Shown here: positions 6,732-9,788 of the stretch, one piece after another
How the letters are laid out: every line of letters starts with the position of its first letter
How positions within the stretch are numbered: position 1 is the first letter of the stretch
DNA from: Candidatus Bathyarchaeota archaeon
Lineage (GTDB): Archaea > Thermoproteota > Bathyarchaeia > Bathyarchaeales > Bathycorpusculaceae
NCBI GenBank assembly: GCA_030626685.1
Contig: DAOUTL010000040.1
Span: 1-9,788 of the forward strand
Direction: 5' to 3'
DNA: 9,788 nt
Program-made: the position numbers and the translations under genes
The notes under the pieces: model-generated
What the model saw: the letters and a program-made list of their open reading frames with translations, nothing else
What the model was told of the DNA's origin: nothing
Database searches by the model: none

Positions 6732-6938
6732 TCACGCCTTCCTTTTCGCGTGGGCATAAGCGATGCCTGCGACGACTACTATGATGCTGACAATCATTAG
6801 TATGTAGTCCCATGGATGCACATCTCTTAGAGGCTTTGCTCCGGTCAACAGAATATCGGAGAACCTCAGAACAGCAATTGTGATTATTACTACAGCTGCC
6901 ACAACTGCATATTTGTAAGTACTTGCTTCCTTAGACAT
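6732..6938 (-). CDS. Small two-helix membrane protein, possible transporter accessory subunit
   Basis: 68 residues with two hydrophobic segments: about 11-27 ('YAVVAAVVIITIAVLRF') and about 46-64 ('YILMIVSIIVVVAGIAYA'). They are separated by a polar loop ('TGAKPLRDVHPWD') and followed by a basic tail (HAKRKA). I do not recognise the family. The ATG at 6938 is chosen over GTG 6944 because GGAGTGA lies 7 bases before it; that sequence overlaps the S-component stop, so the two genes are probably translationally coupled. The shape and position, next to a putative S component, recall CbiN, the small partner of CbiM in cobalt ECF importers. No CbiN sequence motif was recognised, so this is analogy only. 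Confidence 0.7.
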   Translation of the reverse strand: MSKEASTYKYAVVAAVVIITIAVLRFSDILLTGAKPLRDVHPWDYILMIVSIIVVVAGIAYAHAKRKA

Positions 6939-6945
6939 TTCCACG

Positions 6946-7512
6946 TCACTCCGTGATTTCGCCGCCCCGCCAGCTCCACATTGGCTTCATGAATTCTGGA
7001 AACAATTCTATGATTATAATCAACGGAACGAACATTTGTATGACGTAGATCCAGTATGTTATGCCAAATGAAGCTATGAGGAAAGGCCAAAATGATGCTA
7101 TTCCAAGGAAGTCAAGTAACCATGCGGAGTAGAGCATTCCAATAGCCTCAGCGATCGCTAGTACTGGTAAAAGAAGAACGTATCCCCATGAGTGTCTATG
7201 TTTGTAGATTGTTTTGGTGAATATGCTTAAGAATATGCCTATAAATGGATAATAAACAATGTCCATCATCGGTATGGCTGAAGGCAATCCTATAAGTAAA
7301 CCCACGCCGATCGCTACGAATGGGCCTCCTGCAACGGCTGCGATTACATTGACAGTTTCTCTGATGTCAAGTAGGTAGGGTGGAAGCAGCGGAATTACAA
7401 GCCCTAACGCTCTCCACGTAAATCCAAGCCCTCCAATAGCCGCTATCATTCCCACCTGTCTCGCTGTTAGCCATGCCTTTTTCTTCTTAGGCGGTGTTAT
7501 TTTTTCACTCAT
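6946..7512 (-). CDS. Putative ECF transporter S component (substrate-specificity membrane protein)
   Basis: 188-residue membrane protein with a basic cytoplasmic N-terminus ('TPPKKKKAW') and five or six hydrophobic segments, near residues 19-40, 54-76, 85-102, 110-133 and 142-168. Small residues in helix 1 ('GMIAAIGGLGF') recall the A-x3-A type surface by which S components dock on EcfT. Size (S components are usually 170-220 residues), topology and closeness to ecfA and ecfT support the call; no specific family (ThiT, RibU, BioY, CbiM) was recognised. It lacks the CbiM N-terminal Met-His opening. The ATG at 7512 is preceded by GGGTG about 5 bases upstream. It is the first gene of the operon with the two-helix protein and creatininase, and faces the ecfA-ecfT operon rather than joining it. 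Substrate unknown. Confidence 0.65.
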   Translation of the reverse strand: MSEKITPPKKKKAWLTARQVGMIAAIGGLGFTWRALGLVIPLLPPYLLDIRETVNVIAAVAGGPFVAIGVGLLIGLPSAIPMMDIVYYPFIGIFLSIFTKTIYKHRHSWGYVLLLPVLAIAEAIGMLYSAWLLDFLGIASFWPFLIASFGITYWIYVIQMFVPLIIIIELFPEFMKPMWSWRGGEITE

Positions 7513-7545
7513 TTACACACCCTTTTTGAAGATAATGTTGAAATT

Positions 7546-7560
7546 GTTTATTAGTCTTTC
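7546..7560 (-). promoter_or_regulatory. Candidate promoter of the S-component operon
   Basis: On the minus strand GAAAGACTAATAAAC gives a BRE-like GAAAGA and a TATA-like CTAATAAA. A start about 25 bases on falls near 7523, just ahead of the GGGTG and the ATG at 7512. Confidence 0.35.
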
Positions 7561-7660
7561 CATAATTTCGATTCTATTAATCTTCGGGATTAGATAATTT
7601 TCGCTCTTCTGTCTCTTTCTACCATAGAAAATGCGGAGGAATTGTGCTTAATTTACACAG

Positions 7661-7672
7661 AAAAATTTTAAT
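7661..7672 (+). promoter_or_regulatory. Candidate promoter of the opine dehydrogenase gene, probably leaderless
   Basis: AAAAATTTTAAT is TATA-like and centred about 30 bases before the ATG at 7697. No ribosome binding site precedes that ATG (ACAATTGCAAAT), so the message is probably leaderless or nearly so. The 184-bp gap thus holds two divergent promoters. Confidence 0.35.
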
Positions 7673-7696
7673 GCTGATAGAGCTACAATTGCAAAT

Positions 7697-8878
7697 ATGA
7701 ACAGAATACTTAAGAAGCCTATAGCAATTCTTGGTGGTGGAGCTTGTGGACAGACTTTTGCAGCTGATTTGACTCTAGCCGGGTGCAAGATCCGTTTATA
7801 TGACCTACCTGATTTTGCTCCTAAAAGCTTAGGAGAAGTTCTAAAGACTCACGAAATAGAGCTTGAGGGTTTACAGCGTAATTTCAAGTGGTTCAGAAGA
7901 GCTGGGGTTGCAAATGTTGATGTTGTCACTATGGATATGTCTGAAGCATTAGAGGGGGCTGGTTTGGTGTTGGTAGCGGTTCCAGCAGCGGGTCATAAAC
8001 GTTTCTTTGAGGAGATGATTCCATATCTTGTGGACGGGCAAGTGGTAAGCATATTTCCGGATAATTTTGGCTCCTTATTGCTCAATGAGATGATGCGTGA
8101 GAAAAGTTGCGATGCAGATGTTATAATTGGGGGGTGGAGTTCAATGCCATATGGCACTAGAAAAATAGAGCCGGGTAAGGTTAATTGTATTGTTAGGGCG
8201 CGTGAGCTCATATGCGACGCTCTACCAAGCAAGGATGGAGGTAAATTCCTTAAAATTCTAAAGGAACTTCCTGCGTTTGATGGAACAATCGAACTAAAAA
8301 GAGGGGATACTGTTATTGGAGTAGGGCTCTCCAATCCAAACCCGGTTGTCCATGTTCCCGGCTCCATTCTTAACGTAGGCGCGATGGAGGTTTCAGAGAT
8401 GGAAGGAACATTAGGCATTCCGAAGGGTAAATACTCCATGTATAAGTACGGCATAAGTCCCTCAGTCTGTAGGGTTCAACTCGCCTTTCATCAGGAGGAA
8501 AGGAAGATAGCGAAAGCTCTTGGGATAAAAATGGTGAAGTACACTGATGAAGAATTCTTTTGGAAAGGTAGTGTCATGGGCGTAGAATATTGGGCTCCAT
8601 TTTCAGACGTGATTTTGCCGCCAATAGTTGGCCCCCTTTCTGTCGAAGACCGATACTTTACAGAGGATATACCCGTTGGTTGCAACGTACGTTATCAACT
8701 TGCCCAAAAACTCAATGTGGGTGTCCCCATAATAGAATCAATGGTAAGGTTAGGGTCTACGATCTGTAGACGAGACTTCTTTAAAGAGGGAAGATCACTA
8801 AGGGAGTTAGGCATTGAAGATTTAACTAAAGATCAAATAATCCGATATGTTAGAGAAGGAGTAAGATCGAAAGAATAA
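7697..8878 (+). CDS. NAD(P)-dependent opine (octopine/nopaline) dehydrogenase family protein
   Basis: 393-residue cytoplasmic oxidoreductase. The N-terminal Rossmann fold begins with 'PIAILGGGACGQTFAADL' (dinucleotide motif Gly13-Gly18) and continues with 'GLVLVAVPAAGH' and 'VVSIFPDNFGSLL'. The C-terminal domain carries the opine dehydrogenase block 'LSNPNPVVHVPGSILN' with the expected catalytic His219, then 'YGISPSV' and 'EERKIAKALGI'. The family makes or splits N-(carboxyalkyl) amino acids, joining or separating an amino acid and a 2-oxo acid with NAD(P)H. The gene starts at ATG 7697 without a ribosome binding site and is divergent from the S-component operon. Shared control and a role in processing the imported compound are plausible but inferred. 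A catabolic direction (splitting an imported opine) and a biosynthetic direction cannot be told apart here. Confidence 0.85.
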   Translation: MNRILKKPIAILGGGACGQTFAADLTLAGCKIRLYDLPDFAPKSLGEVLKTHEIELEGLQRNFKWFRRAGVANVDVVTMDMSEALEGAGLVLVAVPAAGHKRFFEEMIPYLVDGQVVSIFPDNFGSLLLNEMMREKSCDADVIIGGWSSMPYGTRKIEPGKVNCIVRARELICDALPSKDGGKFLKILKELPAFDGTIELKRGDTVIGVGLSNPNPVVHVPGSILNVGAMEVSEMEGTLGIPKGKYSMYKYGISPSVCRVQLAFHQEERKIAKALGIKMVKYTDEEFFWKGSVMGVEYWAPFSDVILPPIVGPLSVEDRYFTEDIPVGCNVRYQLAQKLNVGVPIIESMVRLGSTICRRDFFKEGRSLRELGIEDLTKDQIIRYVREGVRSKE

Positions 8879-8887
8879 GTAAGCAAA

Positions 8888-9003
8888 TTAACCACCATCA
8901 TGAACAAACTTTGCAACAGCCTCCTTTGTACTAAAACGTTTGTCTCAATGCTTCTGAGCTTGTTCTCTAAGATCCATCTAAGATATCTAACATTAAACCC
9001 CAT
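8888..9003 (-). pseudogene. Possible N-terminal remnant of a CoA-transferase alpha subunit
   Basis: From ATG 9003 one frame reads 'FNVRYLRWILENKLRSIE'. The next frame continues 'DKRFSTKEAVAKFVHDGG' and stops at TAA 8888-8890. The second part resembles the conserved 'K-R-x-S-x-x-E-A-V-x-x-F-V-x-D-G' start of CoA-transferase alpha subunits (glutaconate/3-oxoacid type). The glycine-rich block that should follow is absent, and the intact opine dehydrogenase gene ends 9 bases away on the other strand. A frameshift and a truncation are therefore both needed. The match rests on a short stretch, and the first-frame part could be chance. Confidence 0.3.
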
Positions 9004-9143
9004 AATACCTGCAAAGTTTTACTGGCTCATAAAGGTTTGTCGTGGCTTTACCGCTGAGAATTTAGTAGCAAATGTAACCCATCCTTGATGGCTTTGGGAA
9101 CAGAGTAGAATGGGAGTCTAATTAACTCCTCTCCATCTGCATG
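9004..9143. other. Non-coding or decayed stretch
   Basis: Nothing definite here. The minus strand holds a short open piece around 9070-9145 ('ADGEELIRLPFYSVPKAI') that looks protein-like but has no start and cannot be assigned. Together with the neighbouring broken genes it fits a region under decay. Confidence 0.4.
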
Positions 9144-9475
9144 TCACGCTTTTACCTTAGTTTTAATTCTAAGACCGCGTTTTCTCAAGTATCTGAAGCC
9201 TTGCCATAGTGGGTCGTCATATTGATTATTGCGTTGGTCATCTGTATTATGAAAGATCTGCCCGTTATTTCGGGCACCCAAAAAGGGAGCAACCTAAGTC
9301 TATAATAAAAAGAAATTGGATATCCGAGCATGTCCCCAAACGTGATTAACGTCGATAAGTATTCTTCAAGCACTTTCCTTTCTTCTAAGCTTTTGACCAT
9401 CTCATATGTTGTTGCTCCGAAAAGAAAATTCTTCAACCTAGACCCCAACGGGTTCATCCCATCGCTGAACGGCAA
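9144..9475 (-). pseudogene. Small unidentified protein, interrupted by a frameshift
   Basis: From TTG 9475 (GAGG lies 7 bases upstream) the frame reads through 'TYEMVKSLEERKVLEEYL', 'TFGDMLGYPISFYYRLRLLP' and 'FWVPEITG', then becomes unconvincing and stops at 9185-9187. In the -1 frame the sequence from about 9262 onward reads 'YDDPLWQGFRYLRKRGLR' and ends in a basic tail at TGA 9144-9146. The joined product would be about 110 residues, soluble and rather basic at its end. The 'LGYPISFYYRLRLLPFWVPE' block looks like a conserved archaeal hypothetical protein, but I cannot name the family. A single-base loss near 9250-9265 explains the data; sequencing error or programmed -1 frameshifting are alternatives. 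ATG 9457 is another possible start. It probably followed the gene at 9621 in one transcript. Confidence 0.55.
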
Positions 9476-9620
9476 ATTAATGCCTCAAATAAATATTTAG
9501 AGCACATAAGATAAATCCTTGGCAGTAGCATCTTAAAAAGAAAACCGCAAAGCACTCATCCAACTAAGCCTATTCCATCAGGCTAATTCAACTTTTTGTA
9601 AAAGTTTTAATTAACATTGC

Positions 9621-9788
9621 TTAACTTTCTTCTTTGAGTATGGCTTCCCATATTCCGAATCCGCCCACTGTTTCGGGACGTTCAACAGGGTTGTACCATC
9701 TTTTTTTCGTGCCAACCTTGGCCCGCATTTTCCATCCGAAGGGTTTCGGTTCCTTGTCTATTCTCTCTAGAAGAGCCTCTATTTTTGA
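9621..9788 (-). CDS. Unidentified protein, C-terminal 55 residues only
   Basis: The frame is open from the window edge to TAA at 9621-9623. The visible part is 'EALLERIDKEPKPFGWKMRA', 'KVGTKKRWYNPVERPETV' and 'GGFGIWEAILKEES'. It is rich in Lys, Arg, Trp and Gly with no membrane segment, so probably cytoplasmic. I do not recognise the family. The codon pattern and the sensible C-terminus (charged KEES) make it a credible gene end. It points toward the frameshifted small gene, separated by about 145 bases, so an operon is possible but not shown. Confidence 0.6.
   Translation of the reverse strand, partial: SKIEALLERIDKEPKPFGWKMRAKVGTKKRWYNPVERPETVGGFGIWEAILKEES

Noticed and set aside
6946..7512. 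Identifying the S-like protein as CbiM (cobalt)
   Set aside because: The CbiM N-terminal Met-His metal-binding opening is absent and the sequence does not otherwise resemble CbiM; only the small two-helix neighbour recalls that system.
8900..9088. Plus-strand 62-codon ORF
   Set aside because: No ribosome binding site or family resemblance; the opposite strand carries the more protein-like remnant.
1..9788. CRISPR arrays, transposases, phage or toxin-antitoxin genes
   Set aside because: No direct-repeat array, terminal inverted repeats or recognisable mobile-element proteins were seen on either strand.

Overview
The window looks like a piece of an archaeal chromosome. The evidence is short promoter-to-start distances with TATA/BRE-like boxes, GGTG/GGAG-type ribosome binding sites, many GTG/TTG starts, T-run terminators, a remnant of an archaeal-type prolyl-tRNA synthetase C-terminal domain, and a fused double-ATPase ECF transporter gene. 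The mixture of genes resembles uncultured TACK-group archaea such as Bathyarchaeia, but that placement is inference and no rRNA is present to settle it. No CRISPR array, insertion sequence or phage gene was seen.

Layout. (1) 1-1529: the N-terminal part of a class V aminotransferase runs off the left edge on the minus strand. A 318-bp spacer with inverted repeats follows, then a minus-strand cysteine-rich C_GCAxxG_C_C redox protein. (2) 1650-2144: a decayed stretch with tRNA-like D-arm and T-arm sequence that does not fold into a clean cloverleaf, and a frameshifted 3' remnant of a prolyl-tRNA synthetase gene. (3) 2162-3163: an intact proline racemase/hydroxyproline epimerase family enzyme on the minus strand. 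(4) 3368-5945: a plus-strand operon for the energising module of an ECF importer, a fused EcfA-EcfA ATPase and EcfT. The ATPase gene has no ATG/GTG/TTG start where its protein must begin; the best-placed codon is ACG. (5) 5958-7512: a facing minus-strand operon with a five- to six-helix membrane protein that looks like an ECF S component, a 68-residue two-helix membrane protein and a creatininase-family amidohydrolase. (6) 7697-8878: an opine (octopine/nopaline) dehydrogenase family enzyme, divergent from the S-component operon. (7) 8879-9620: mostly broken sequence, including a CoA-transferase-like N-terminal remnant and a frameshifted conserved small gene. (8) 9621-9788: the C-terminus of an unidentified gene.

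How it may work together. The ECF ATPase/T pair, the putative S component and its small membrane neighbour could form one importer. The creatininase-family hydrolase is co-transcribed with the S component and the opine dehydrogenase is divergent from it. The racemase and the aminotransferase lie close by. The simplest reading is uptake and breakdown of an amino-acid-derived compound (opine, cyclic amide or hydroxyproline-like). The substrate is unknown, and this pathway is a hypothesis from gene context. The flanks (1650-2144 and 8888-9475) hold several broken genes, so the intact cluster sits between zones of gene decay.
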